A stretch of DNA of 64,000 bases from Geovibrio thiophilus (GTDB lineage: Bacteria; Chrysiogenota; Deferribacteres; Deferribacterales; Geovibrionaceae). Shown piece after piece: positions 43,310-51,838 of the stretch. A model generated the notes under the pieces. That model had not been told where the DNA came from, did not search any database, and was given only the letters and a program-made list of their open reading frames with translations. The stretch is from contig NZ_CP035108.1 in the NCBI RefSeq assembly GCF_004087915.1, positions 620,001 to 684,000 on the forward strand, given 5' to 3'. A program made the position numbers and the translations under genes. Within the stretch, counting starts at the first letter, position 1; the number at the start of each line of letters is the position of its first letter.

Positions 43310-44552
43310 AGAGCGTTCCTCCGGTCAGTGTATTAAGGGCGCTGAGCTTCTTTTGTCTCAGGGCGCTCTGCTCAAGGTATTTCATTTCGTAATCAACGGA
43401 TGTGCTCACCGCAGTGATAACTTCAGAGGCGGGCATCATCCCCTGACGGTATCCGGCGAGAGCCGAATCCCTCAAAAGGCGGGAACGTTCAATTACGCCG
43501 CCTCTGTATATTTCCATTATTCTTTCAGCCGCCTCAGCGGAAGCGACAAATTCAGTCACCATGCTTCTGAGCTCGTGACGCATGTCGGCAAGGAGCGTGT
43601 CCGCCTTGAATTTCTTTGCCCGCGCGGAATCCGCAGCCGGCTTCTGCTTTGTTTTATAGTAAAGAGGGAGATTGAAGCTCACGCCTACAGTCCACACATC
43701 GTCCATTTCGCTGAATCTGGGTTCGTAGCCGGCGGATATGGTGAAATCGGGATACATCTCCAGCTCCTTCATCCTCACCTCCGCTTCCATCTCACGAACT
43801 TCGCTCTCCATTGCTTTTACAGTGAAGGAGTTGTTTCGGGCGAGGATGTAAATTTCGCTTATGCTTTTATCAAGGGGTAGCTCGGGGAGGCGGGCGAACT
43901 CGCCGAAAACGTCCGAATCCTGTCCTGTTATGTGGGCGAGGGAGGTTTTCAGCATCCTTTCCTGCTCCTCAAGCATCTCTTTTGCTTCAAATGCCATGTA
44001 TTTTTCGCGCTGAAACATCAGCACCTCTGCCGATGAGCCCTGAGCGGAGCGGAATCTTGCTTCCGCCGCAGACTCCAGAAGCCCGAGGAAGCCAATCTTC
44101 GTATCCAGAAGCCTTTCGGATTCCTGAATGCGGTAAAGGTCAAGATAAAGCGCTTTTATATTATAGATAATACTGAGCTTTTCGTTCTGTCTGTTTATCT
44201 CTGCGGTTTTTGTTCTGAAACCTGCCTGTTCGGTCTGTGTTTTGAGTTTCCCCGGAAAAGGGAACATCTGGCTGAACATCACAGTGAAACGGGTCATTCC
44301 CGCCGTCTCGTCGCCGATGGTGATTCTGTCCGTGCCTTCGTTTATGTAGCCGAGGCTAACCATCGGGTCGGGCAGGCTGCCCGCCACGGATTCGAGAGAT
44401 TTTGACGCTCTCACGTCATATTTCATGGATTCAAGCCTTGTGTTTCCTGAAAACGCCTTGGTTATAAGGCTGTCAATGTCCACTGTATCGGCGGAGGCAC
44501 TGAGTCCTGTTAAAATCAATGCCGCAGTTACGGCAATTGCTGTAAGCTTCAT
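43287..44552 (-). CDS. cusC: TolC/CusC-family outer-membrane efflux channel
   Basis: 421 residues with a cleavable signal (IAVTAALILTGLSASA) and two repeats of long helices of the outer-membrane efflux family (EKLSIIYNIKALYLDLYR, SEVREMEAEVRMKELEMYPDFTISAGYEPRF). No lipobox is seen, unlike E. coli CusC. It supplies the exit duct of the complex encoded downstream. Confidence 0.9.
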   Translation of the reverse strand: MKLTAIAVTAALILTGLSASADTVDIDSLITKAFSGNTRLESMKYDVRASKSLESVAGSLPDPMVSLGYINEGTDRITIGDETAGMTRFTVMFSQMFPFPGKLKTQTEQAGFRTKTAEINRQNEKLSIIYNIKALYLDLYRIQESERLLDTKIGFLGLLESAAEARFRSAQGSSAEVLMFQREKYMAFEAKEMLEEQERMLKTSLAHITGQDSDVFGEFARLPELPLDKSISEIYILARNNSFTVKAMESEVREMEAEVRMKELEMYPDFTISAGYEPRFSEMDDVWTVGVSFNLPLYYKTKQKPAADSARAKKFKADTLLADMRHELRSMVTEFVASAEAAERIMEIYRGGVIERSRLLRDSALAGYRQGMMPASEVITAVSTSVDYEMKYLEQSALRQKKLSALNTLTGGTLYGTQIPE

Positions 44553-44614
44553 TTCCCTGATCCTTCTTTAAAAAACAGGCGGATTCCGCAAGATGCGAAA
44601 CCCGCATTTGACAG

Positions 44615-45010
44615 TTATCTCACGTCTACCGTGAAAGCCGCTTTGTTCATGGTTTTTGAAGGGGGAGCAACGAAGCGCACTTCCACGTTCCACGGACCCG
44701 TCATGCTGAGATCAAGAACGGCTGAATAAACGCCGTTTTTGAATTCCGCCATTGCTTTGTAGTCCATGGCGGGCATGCCGGGCATAGCGGGCATGGAGTA
44801 ATACACTGCGACTTTACCGTCCTGAACAGCTTTGCCGCCCTTGTCTTTGATTACGACAGAGACAGCGTTTTTGCCTTTAACGGGGGGATTTTTATCCAGA
44901 GAGGATATAACGGTGAAGTCACCTGCCTGTTTCGTGACCTCAAAGGGTGCGGCAAATGCCGAAACAGCGAGAATCAGCATGAGCGCCATAGATAAAATGA
45001 GTTTTTTCAT
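44615..45010 (-). CDS. YtkA/FixH-like periplasmic protein of the cus operon
   Basis: 131 residues with signal peptide (LILSMALMLILAVSAFA) and an immunoglobulin-like YtkA domain (VVIKDKGGKAVQDGKVAVYYSMPAMPGMPAM). The methionine-rich loop could bind Cu(I). It is the first gene of the operon, with AGGAGG before its start. A periplasmic metal-delivery role is inference from position and methionines. Confidence 0.82.
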   Translation of the reverse strand: MKKLILSMALMLILAVSAFAAPFEVTKQAGDFTVISSLDKNPPVKGKNAVSVVIKDKGGKAVQDGKVAVYYSMPAMPGMPAMDYKAMAEFKNGVYSAVLDLSMTGPWNVEVRFVAPPSKTMNKAAFTVDVR

Positions 45011-45040
45011 TGATTGCCTCCTAAGTGCAAATCTTTATTT

Positions 45041-45057
45041 TAACCCGCAGAGGGTTA
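45041..45057 (-). promoter_or_regulatory. CsoR-like operator at the cus promoter
   Basis: TAACCC-N5-GGGTTA is a perfect 6-bp palindrome overlapping the minus-strand -10 (TATAAC, 45059-45054). The ACCC-N5-GGGT core and spacing equal those of the copA operator. A second hairpin GTTTTTCCG/CGGAAAAAC lies upstream at 45072-45096, and CATAC-T-GTATG at 45186-45196; 45097-45243 otherwise shows nothing. Confidence 0.55.
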
Positions 45058-45243
45058 TAAAAAGTTTCACAGTTTTTCCGCCGCTAACGGAAAAACAGAG
45101 GCTTTCAGGACTTTTTTTTCGGGGGAGAAATGTGCGGTTTCCGCAAACCGTTTTTAAGTGCATAAAATCTATAGTTTGTATATGGCATACTGTATGTCGC
45201 TAATCATACAAAGTCAATAGGAAAAAAATGAGCGCGAACCGGA

Positions 45244-46323
45244 TCAAGTTTTACCTTTTATCCAGCCTCTGCCCAGCACAATATCGTTTTCATAAAGGAC
45301 GACAGCCTGTCCGGGTGCGGCTGCCTTTTCCTGTATTTCAAAGTCTATTCTGTATACGCCGCCGTCTTCGGCGTAAACGTTTGCTTTCACCGGCTTATGT
45401 CTGTATCGGATTTGGGCGAGGCACGAAAAGCCGTCCGCAGGTATGAAGCCCTCCCGCCATGAAAAACCGTCCGCCATAATGGATGGGCTTAAGAGGTTTT
45501 TCTGATCATCGGTGATTATCACACGGCTGTTTGCCGCATCTATCTCCTTTACCCAGAAGCGTTTGAAGGTCGTCAGACCGAGATTTCGCCTCTGACCGAC
45601 GGTGAAGCCGTGGAAGCCTTTGTGCCTTGCCATCACTTCGCCCCTGTCAGTGACAATCTCACCGTGTTTAGCCGATGAACCGAAACGGCAGCGGAGCATC
45701 TCGGCGAAGCTCTCAAACCCGCCGACAAGACAAGCGTCCTGACTTTCGGTGCTTTCAGCTGTGGGCAGGTTCAGGCTGCGGGCGTATTCACGAACCTGCG
45801 GCTTGTCCATTCCGCCGAGAGGGAAAAGCGAGCGTCTGAGCTGCTCCCCTGTGAGCCCTGCGAGGAAGTAGGACTGATCCTTGTTTGTGTCGCTGCCTCT
45901 TTTCAGTACGGGCATACCGTTTATAAAGCCGATCTGCGCATAATGTCCTGTTGCCACGTATTCAGCGTGCAGGCTGCGGGCGAAATCCTGCAAAATGCCG
46001 AATTTCACATATTCGTTGCATAGCAGGCACGGATTGGGCGTTCTGCCGGAATCATACTCCTTCCATGATCTTTCAAGCACAGCTTTTTCAAAGTCCTTCA
46101 CACAGTCATAAACATAATGACGTATTCCCAAAGCATTCGCCGCCGCACGGGCTTTCGTCATGCCGTCTATGCCGCAGCAGGAAGGGCTGTCAGATGCTTC
46201 GGAGCATTCGTGAAGTTTAAGCGTTACGCCTATCACCTCATAACCCTGCTCAATGAGCATCGCAGCCGCAACGGATGAGTCTACTCCGCCGCTCATGGCG
46301 GCTACTACGCGTTTTTTTACCAT
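45244..46323 (-). CDS. mnmA: tRNA-specific 2-thiouridylase MnmA, CxxC type
   Basis: 359 residues. The PP-loop SGGVDSS (11-17), NPCLLCN with C99 and C102, and SQDAC with C198 are visible. It thiolates U34 in tRNAs for Lys, Glu and Gln. E. coli has Asp at 99; the C99-C102-C198 set here is the CxxC+C version discussed for iron-sulfur-dependent forms. The gene overlaps the cysteine desulfurase gene by seven bases, so sulfur donor and user are made together. Confidence 0.93.
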   Translation of the reverse strand: MVKKRVVAAMSGGVDSSVAAAMLIEQGYEVIGVTLKLHECSEASDSPSCCGIDGMTKARAAANALGIRHYVYDCVKDFEKAVLERSWKEYDSGRTPNPCLLCNEYVKFGILQDFARSLHAEYVATGHYAQIGFINGMPVLKRGSDTNKDQSYFLAGLTGEQLRRSLFPLGGMDKPQVREYARSLNLPTAESTESQDACLVGGFESFAEMLRCRFGSSAKHGEIVTDRGEVMARHKGFHGFTVGQRRNLGLTTFKRFWVKEIDAANSRVIITDDQKNLLSPSIMADGFSWREGFIPADGFSCLAQIRYRHKPVKANVYAEDGGVYRIDFEIQEKAAAPGQAVVLYENDIVLGRGWIKGKT

Positions 46324-47426
46324 GTTCTGCCTCTCATTGCGCTGACTGTCTCAGCAACAATTTCCGCTGCCCGAAAAATTTCCGCTTCCGCTGTTTCTCT
46401 GCCGAGAGAGAAGCGGACGGACGAGCGGGCTTCATCCTCCGTGCGTCCCATGGCGGTTAGCACGTGTGAAGCCTTAAAGTCCGCCGAGCTGCAAGCTGAG
46501 CCGCCCGATACGCACAGACCGGCGAGATCAAGGTTTATTATAAGCGAATCACCTTTCAGCCCGCTGAAGGATATGTTTGATGTGCCTGAAACTCTGGGAG
46601 CTTCCGCCCCGTTCACCAAGCAGCCGTCGACATTTGATTTTATCAGTGTCTCAAGCATATCCCGCAGGCGGGCTATACGCATTTCATCTTCTTCCATGCG
46701 TTCTTCCGCTATTTCACAAGCCTTTGCGAACGCAGATGCCAGCAATGTGCTTTCCGTTCCCGGGCGTGCCGCTTTTTCCTGATTGCCGCCGAACATCAGC
46801 GGGGACGCTTTAAGCCCGCGTCTCACGAAAAGTGCGCCTATACCTTTCGGGGCATACATTTTATGTGCCGAGATCGAAAGCAGATCGACTCCCAGCTCCC
46901 GCACGTTAATCCTTATCTTGCCCGCCGCCTGAACTGCGTCTGTGTGGAAAAGCGCACCCTTTGCATGCGCTTCTTCCGCCGCTTTCCGCACAGGCTGTAT
47001 GACTCCTGTATCGTTATTGACGAGCATGAGGGAGACTATTGAAACTCCGTCCGGCAGGCTGTCTGTGCTGATTATGCCGGATGAGCCCGCCGGAAACCGG
47101 TGAAGCTTAAGCCCCCTTGCGGCAAGGAACTCAAACGGCTTAAGGACGGAGCTGTGCTCAATCGATGAAACAGCCGCCGCGCTGTCCGTGAAGCCCTGAA
47201 CGGCAATATTGTTCGCTTCTGTTCCGCCGGAGGTGAAGACTATTTCATCGGGAAATGCCCCTATAAAGGCGGCGATTTTTGCCCTTGATTCATCCAGAAG
47301 ACCGCGTGCTTTCTGCCCCTCTTCATGGAGACTTGATGGGTTTCCGTAGATTTCAATGGTGCGGAGCATTTCTTCCCTTACTTCCGGCGCGGTTGGTGTT
47401 GAAGCGTTGTGGTCAAGATATATCAT
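46317..47426 (-). CDS. cysteine desulfurase (NifS/IscS family)
   Basis: 369 residues from the ATG at 47426, which has AGGA six bases upstream; an earlier ATG at 47441 lacks one. PLP lysine is in SAHKMYAPKG, and the persulfide cysteine in SGGSACSSADFKASHV. It supplies sulfur, here most likely to MnmA, and perhaps to iron-sulfur clusters, since an Rrf2 regulator gene is divergent. No scaffold gene (iscU or nifU) is present nearby. Confidence 0.92.
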   Translation of the reverse strand: MIYLDHNASTPTAPEVREEMLRTIEIYGNPSSLHEEGQKARGLLDESRAKIAAFIGAFPDEIVFTSGGTEANNIAVQGFTDSAAAVSSIEHSSVLKPFEFLAARGLKLHRFPAGSSGIISTDSLPDGVSIVSLMLVNNDTGVIQPVRKAAEEAHAKGALFHTDAVQAAGKIRINVRELGVDLLSISAHKMYAPKGIGALFVRRGLKASPLMFGGNQEKAARPGTESTLLASAFAKACEIAEERMEEDEMRIARLRDMLETLIKSNVDGCLVNGAEAPRVSGTSNISFSGLKGDSLIINLDLAGLCVSGGSACSSADFKASHVLTAMGRTEDEARSSVRFSLGRETAEAEIFRAAEIVAETVSAMRGRTW

Positions 47427-47530
47427 CGATTTTCCTTGCAATACGGGCTATAAAATATATATATTTACTGGACGAAAATAGATAATCCCTGAAAAGGTGT
47501 CAAGGTTAATTGCGGCTTAATCAGGCAAAA

Positions 47531-47569
47531 CCGCTATTTGTTGACAACTATTAGCGGATTATGTACATT
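47531..47569 (+). promoter_or_regulatory. Rrf2 gene promoter with overlapping dyad
   Basis: TTGACA (47541-47546), a 17-base spacer and TACATT (47564-47569) form a promoter. The dyad CCGCTA (47531-47536) and TAGCGG (47552-47557) surrounds the -35, and TTGT/ACAA pairs inside it. This would suit self-regulation and control of the divergent desulfurase gene. Confidence 0.55.
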
Positions 47570-47595
47570 TCTGTAACTGAGAAAGGATTTGTTTT

Positions 47596-48057
47596 ATGTT
47601 TTCAATGAAAACCGTTTACGGACTGAAGGCTCTCCAGTACCTCGCTATGCACGGAGCCGGAAGACATGTGCTTATATCTGAGATAGCTGAAAAGGAAGGG
47701 ATACCCAAAAAGTTTCTCGAAACAATACTCCTTACCCTCAAGAACGACGGTCTTCTTATCAGCAAAATAGGCAAAGGCGGCGGCTACCAGCTTGCGGTGG
47801 CACCCTCGGAAGTTACCATGGAGCACATTATCCGTGCTCTGGAGGGTCCTGTGGCTCTTGTTCCGTGTGTTGCGGACGAAAACAGCAGCAAATGCGACTA
47901 CTGTGATGATTTTGCTACCTGCGGCGTGCGTCTTTCCATGACCCGCATAACGGAGAAGCTCATTGATGTCATGTCGCAGACAACCCTCGCAGACATGCTT
48001 GAAGATGTTGACAGAGCCGTTCAGAACAAAAGAAATATCCACAATTACGTCATATAG
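47596..48057 (+). CDS. Rrf2-family (IscR-like) transcriptional regulator
   Basis: 153 residues with the Rrf2 winged helix (YGLKALQYLAMHG, ISEIAEKEGIPKKFLETILLTLKNDGLL, GKGGGYQLA). Four cysteines C91, C100, C103 and C109 lie where IscR binds its [2Fe-2S] cluster, so cluster or redox sensing is likely. CymR-type cysteine regulators lack these cysteines. AAAGGA precedes the start. Likely targets are itself and the desulfurase-mnmA unit. Confidence 0.9.
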   Translation: MFSMKTVYGLKALQYLAMHGAGRHVLISEIAEKEGIPKKFLETILLTLKNDGLLISKIGKGGGYQLAVAPSEVTMEHIIRALEGPVALVPCVADENSSKCDYCDDFATCGVRLSMTRITEKLIDVMSQTTLADMLEDVDRAVQNKRNIHNYVI

Positions 48058-48119
48058 CCTTCATTACCTCCCTGTTTTGGTGTATTCTAACTTGATATTG
48101 TTATTTCAGGGGGAAACAC

Positions 48120-49532
48120 ATGAGACGCACAAAAATAGTGGCAACACTGGGACCTTCCTCATCCGATCCGCAGATAATTTCCGAGCTGATAGACGCCGGA
48201 CTTAATGTAGCCCGCCTCAATTTTTCCCACGGGGATCACGAAAGCCACGGCAGAATGATAGACCTGATCCGTTCCATAGCTGCGGATAAAAATACATGCG
48301 TGACAATATTACAGGATCTCTGCGGTCCGAAGATCCGTCTCGGGATTCTCCCTGACGAAGGGATTGATCTTGTAAAGGGGGAAACCTGCGTTCTTGTTTC
48401 TGAAAGCAATGCAGAGGAAGGAGCGCTTCCCGTTCAGTATGAAAACCTTGAATCCGATCTCAAAAAAGGCGACCGAGTGGTTCTGGCGGACGGCACAATG
48501 GAGCTCACTGTGGAAAAGACAGAGGGTAAAAGAGTGATCTGCCGCATAGTGCGCGGCGGAAGGGCTTTCTCCCGCAAGGGTGTTAATATGCCCACATCGA
48601 ACCTCAGCGTTGTCGCCTTCACGGAGAAAGACCGCAGGGATCTTATGTTCGGGCTGGCAAAGGGCGTTGATGTCGTGGCGCTCTCGTTTGTGCGCAGCGC
48701 GGCGGATCTGGTGAAGATACGCTCAATTCTCGCCAAGGAGAAGAACCCGCCAATGCTCATAGCCAAAATAGAAAAGCCTCAGGCTGTTCAGAATATAGAT
48801 GAAATCCTCCCCATGGTCGACGGAGTGATGGTAGCCAGAGGGGATCTCGGGGTGGAGATGCCCCTTTTCGATGTGCCCGTGATCCAGAAACAGATAATCC
48901 GCAAGGCACGCAGAGAAGGCAAGGTGACTATTACCGCTACGCAGATGCTTAAAAGCATGGTGGACAGCAACCTGCCCACCAGAGCGGAGTGTACGGATGT
49001 GGCAAACGCCCTCTTTGACGGAACATGCGCAGTCATGCTCTCAGAGGAGACAGCCTCCGGAATGTACCCTGTCGAGGCAGTGAAGGTTATGGACGCACTC
49101 GCCAGAGCGACCGAGCATCACGTCATCAGCGAATACAGCATGAAGAGCGATGAGCACGTCATGGATAAAAAAAATATAGCGTGGGCTGTGGGGCGCTCCG
49201 CATGCTGGCTGGCGAAGGATATTGAGGCGGGAGCGGTTGTGGCTTATACCGAATCAGGCTTCACTGCGGCAAGCGTGGCGAGATTCAGACCCTCTGTGCC
49301 CATACTGGCGCTGACGCCGAATAAACGGACATTTACCAAGCTGAACATGCTCTGGGGGGTGGTTCCCGGACTTACGGAAGGCTTCAGTGATATTGAGGAA
49401 ATGTTCTCAAGCGCCGCCGAAATCGCCGTCGCGAAAGGGCTTGCCCGGAAAGGGGACAGCATAGTTATCACGGCTGGTGTTCCATTGGGCGTCAAGGGTT
49501 CTACAAATATGGTAAAAGTTTACGAAATCTAG
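48120..49532 (+). CDS. pyk: pyruvate kinase
   Basis: 470 residues. The start MRRTKIVATLGPSS, substrate loop NFSHGDHESH, MVARGDLGVE, catalytic TATQMLKSMVDSNLPTRAE (lysine and threonine region) and GTCAVMLSEETASGMYP are all standard. It converts phosphoenolpyruvate and ADP to pyruvate and ATP. Its stop overlaps the end of the convergent hicB-like gene by four bases. Confidence 0.97.
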   Translation: MRRTKIVATLGPSSSDPQIISELIDAGLNVARLNFSHGDHESHGRMIDLIRSIAADKNTCVTILQDLCGPKIRLGILPDEGIDLVKGETCVLVSESNAEEGALPVQYENLESDLKKGDRVVLADGTMELTVEKTEGKRVICRIVRGGRAFSRKGVNMPTSNLSVVAFTEKDRRDLMFGLAKGVDVVALSFVRSAADLVKIRSILAKEKNPPMLIAKIEKPQAVQNIDEILPMVDGVMVARGDLGVEMPLFDVPVIQKQIIRKARREGKVTITATQMLKSMVDSNLPTRAECTDVANALFDGTCAVMLSEETASGMYPVEAVKVMDALARATEHHVISEYSMKSDEHVMDKKNIAWAVGRSACWLAKDIEAGAVVAYTESGFTAASVARFRPSVPILALTPNKRTFTKLNMLWGVVPGLTEGFSDIEEMFSSAAEIAVAKGLARKGDSIVITAGVPLGVKGSTNMVKVYEI

Positions 49533-49777
49533 GATATTCTGCCGGATATTTCCGCACGGACGGGGATAAGCACCTCGTCCGTCTTGGGCAGTGAGGGGGA
49601 ACAGGGCTCTTCATCCTCTTCCAGCATAATCTCCAGAAGGTTGTTGAGAACCTCCTCCGCAGTTTCCAGAGCCTCCTCATATGAACGGCTTTCTGCCCGC
49701 AGCTCCTTGAAATCCCTGAAACATATCCGGTACGCATCATTTTTCAGTTTTATCCTGCACGGATAAGCGAGTTTCAT
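49529..49777 (-). CDS. lone HicB-like antitoxin-type protein
   Basis: 82 residues with the HicB N-terminal fold (MKLAYPCRIKLKNDAYRICF, then RDFKELRAESRSYEEALETAEEV, then LIPVRAEI). No HicA gene or DNA-binding domain accompanies it, so it is an orphan. It converges on pyk. Confidence 0.75.
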   Translation of the reverse strand: MKLAYPCRIKLKNDAYRICFRDFKELRAESRSYEEALETAEEVLNNLLEIMLEEDEEPCSPSLPKTDEVLIPVRAEISGRIS

Positions 49778-49898
49778 CTGAGCACTTCCGTTTTCTTAAC
49801 TATAATTAAGTATAGCCTCCGCCGGAGGCTTTTCAAGCAAGCCTTGCTTTAACTTCCTATTTTGTTTAATATCGCCGCATAAAGACATGGAGCATTAA

Positions 49899-51119
49899 AT
49901 GGCTGATATAGCGATAGAGAGGATCTCCTTCCAGCTTACCCCTTCTGCGGAAAGGGAAGTTAAGAAAGGTCATCCGTGGGTTTTTGATAAAGGGATAGTT
50001 AAGCAGAATAAAGACGGGCAGACGGGCGCCTTCGCTGTGATATATGATAAGGATCGCACTTTTGTGGGGCTGGGACTGTATGATCCCGATTCGCCGATCC
50101 GTATCCGCATGCTCCACAGAGGTAAGCCGGTCACCATTGACTCAGACTGGATGAAGGACAAAATAAGCGCGTCCATCTCCGCCCGCAGGAAGCTTTTCGC
50201 TGATGGAACCACAACGGCGTTCCGTCTTATAAACGGGGAGAATGACGGTCTGCCCGGAATCATAGCTGATTATTACGAGAAAACCCTTGTGATCAAATTG
50301 GATTCAGGCATCTGGATTCCCTACATCGATCTTCTTACATCGCTTTTTGATGAGCTGCTGAAGCCCGAGTGCGTGATCCTTCGCCTCAGCAGAAGCATAG
50401 ACATAAAAAAAATACCCGAAAAAATCCGTGACGGAGCAGTGCTTAAGGGTGCGGCGCCCAAGGGTGCTGTTATATTCAGAGAGAACGGCATACTCTTTGA
50501 GGCGGAGCCGATCCACGGGCAGAAGACAGGCTTCTTCCTCGATCAGCGTGATAACCGCGCAAGGGTCGAGAAATACGCCAAGAACCGTGACGTGCTCAAT
50601 GTTTTTTCATACACTGGCGGCTTTTCGCTCTACGCAGCCAGAGGCGGCGCATCCTCCGTTATAAGCCTTGATGTGAGCGAACCTGCCCTGAAAGCGGCAA
50701 ACAGAAACTTTGAGCTGAATAAAGACGATATACTTATCTCCGAATGCAGACACAGCACAATCTGCATGGACGCGTTTGAGGCTTTGACTGAGCTTGCCAA
50801 GCAGAAGAAAAGGTTCAGCATGGTGATTGTGGATCCGCCTTCATTCGCCCGCAAGCAGTCGGATGCGGAAAGCGCAGTGGCAGCGTATCAGAAACTTACC
50901 CGCCTTGCGGTGGGTGTTCTGGACAGCGGAGGGATTCTTGTTTCCGCCTCCTGCTCGGCGAGAGTTACGTCTCAGATATTTTTCGACGCTGTCTCCAAGG
51001 CGGCGGCTAAGGCCGGGCGCCCGTTGCAGATAATGCAGAAAACAGGTCATGCGGCAGACCACCCTGTGGGCTTTCCCGAAGGGGAATACCTGAAGTGTCT
51101 GTTCGCTTTTGCGAAATAG
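49899..51119 (+). CDS. rlmI: RlmI-type 23S rRNA (cytosine-5) methyltransferase
   Basis: 406 residues: N-terminal PUA domain (VKKGHPWVFDKGIVKQ), EEHUD-like middle and a SAM domain with NVFSYTGGFSLYAARGGA, IVDPPSFARK and SASCSARV (catalytic cysteine). E. coli RlmI makes m5C1962. Paralogues (RlmK/RlmL types) are the alternative, but domain order matches RlmI. Confidence 0.88.
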   Translation: MADIAIERISFQLTPSAEREVKKGHPWVFDKGIVKQNKDGQTGAFAVIYDKDRTFVGLGLYDPDSPIRIRMLHRGKPVTIDSDWMKDKISASISARRKLFADGTTTAFRLINGENDGLPGIIADYYEKTLVIKLDSGIWIPYIDLLTSLFDELLKPECVILRLSRSIDIKKIPEKIRDGAVLKGAAPKGAVIFRENGILFEAEPIHGQKTGFFLDQRDNRARVEKYAKNRDVLNVFSYTGGFSLYAARGGASSVISLDVSEPALKAANRNFELNKDDILISECRHSTICMDAFEALTELAKQKKRFSMVIVDPPSFARKQSDAESAVAAYQKLTRLAVGVLDSGGILVSASCSARVTSQIFFDAVSKAAAKAGRPLQIMQKTGHAADHPVGFPEGEYLKCLFAFAK

Positions 51120-51142
51120 ATATTAACGGGTATATTTTACGG

Positions 51143-51171
51143 CAGGCTGTGGATATATCATTCACAGTCTG
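51143..51171. terminator. hairpin between convergent rlmI and ktrA
   Basis: CAGGCTGTG and CACAGTCTG pair with one wobble across an 11-base loop in the 56-base gap between the two stop codons. T-runs are weak on both sides, so activity is uncertain. Confidence 0.45.
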
Positions 51172-51175
51172 AATC

Positions 51176-51838
51176 CTATTTCGCAAATGCCTTTATAATA
51201 TCCTCTTCCTTTCCGGCGACAATGAGCTCGTCACCCTCGTGCAGAACCATGTTGGGATTGGTGATAATGCTTGTCTTGCTGCCGTTTTTCTTCACCATCA
51301 CGGCGTTAATCTGGAACTCCTTCCTTAAATCAAGATCAAGAAGGCTCCTGCCCTCCATGCGGGCGGGTATGGAAATGTTGACAAGGCTTACGTCACCGTC
51401 CACTGTGAGTATCTCCATCATGTCCGGTCTGCTTATTCTGTCCGCCAGACGCTTGGCAACCTCTCTTTCGGGGAGTATTACTTCGTCCGCGCCTATTTTA
51501 AGAAGAAGCTCTTCGTGGATCTTCCTGTTAGCCTTGGCGATTACATGCTTGCAGCCTATTTTTTTCAGATCCGCCAGCGTGAGCAGAGCCTGCTCAAAGC
51601 TGCTCCCGATGCCGATTATCACTGTATCAAATTTATCTATCCCAAGCTCCGCAAGGGTTCCGTGATCCGTGACATCGGCTATGACAGCCTCTGTGACATT
51701 ATCCTTAATCTGCTCTATTATGGTTTTATCTCTGTCAACAGCGAGTACGTTATGCCCTTTTCTTGTTAGTTCCGTGGCTATGCGGAAGCCGAATATACCC
51801 AGTCCGAGCACTGCTATGTCTTTCTTCATTTTCATCAC
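51176..51838 (-). CDS. ktrA: KtrA/TrkA-type potassium channel regulatory subunit
   Basis: 220 residues: an RCK Rossmann domain (IAVLGLGIFGFRIATELTRKG) and a C-terminal TrkA_C domain (HEGDELIVAGKEEDIIKAF). The single RCK unit and length match KtrA rather than the double-length TrkA. It binds nucleotides and gates the membrane subunit encoded just upstream, with a four-base overlap. Confidence 0.92.
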   Translation of the reverse strand: MMKMKKDIAVLGLGIFGFRIATELTRKGHNVLAVDRDKTIIEQIKDNVTEAVIADVTDHGTLAELGIDKFDTVIIGIGSSFEQALLTLADLKKIGCKHVIAKANRKIHEELLLKIGADEVILPEREVAKRLADRISRPDMMEILTVDGDVSLVNISIPARMEGRSLLDLDLRKEFQINAVMVKKNGSKTSIITNPNMVLHEGDELIVAGKEEDIIKAFAK

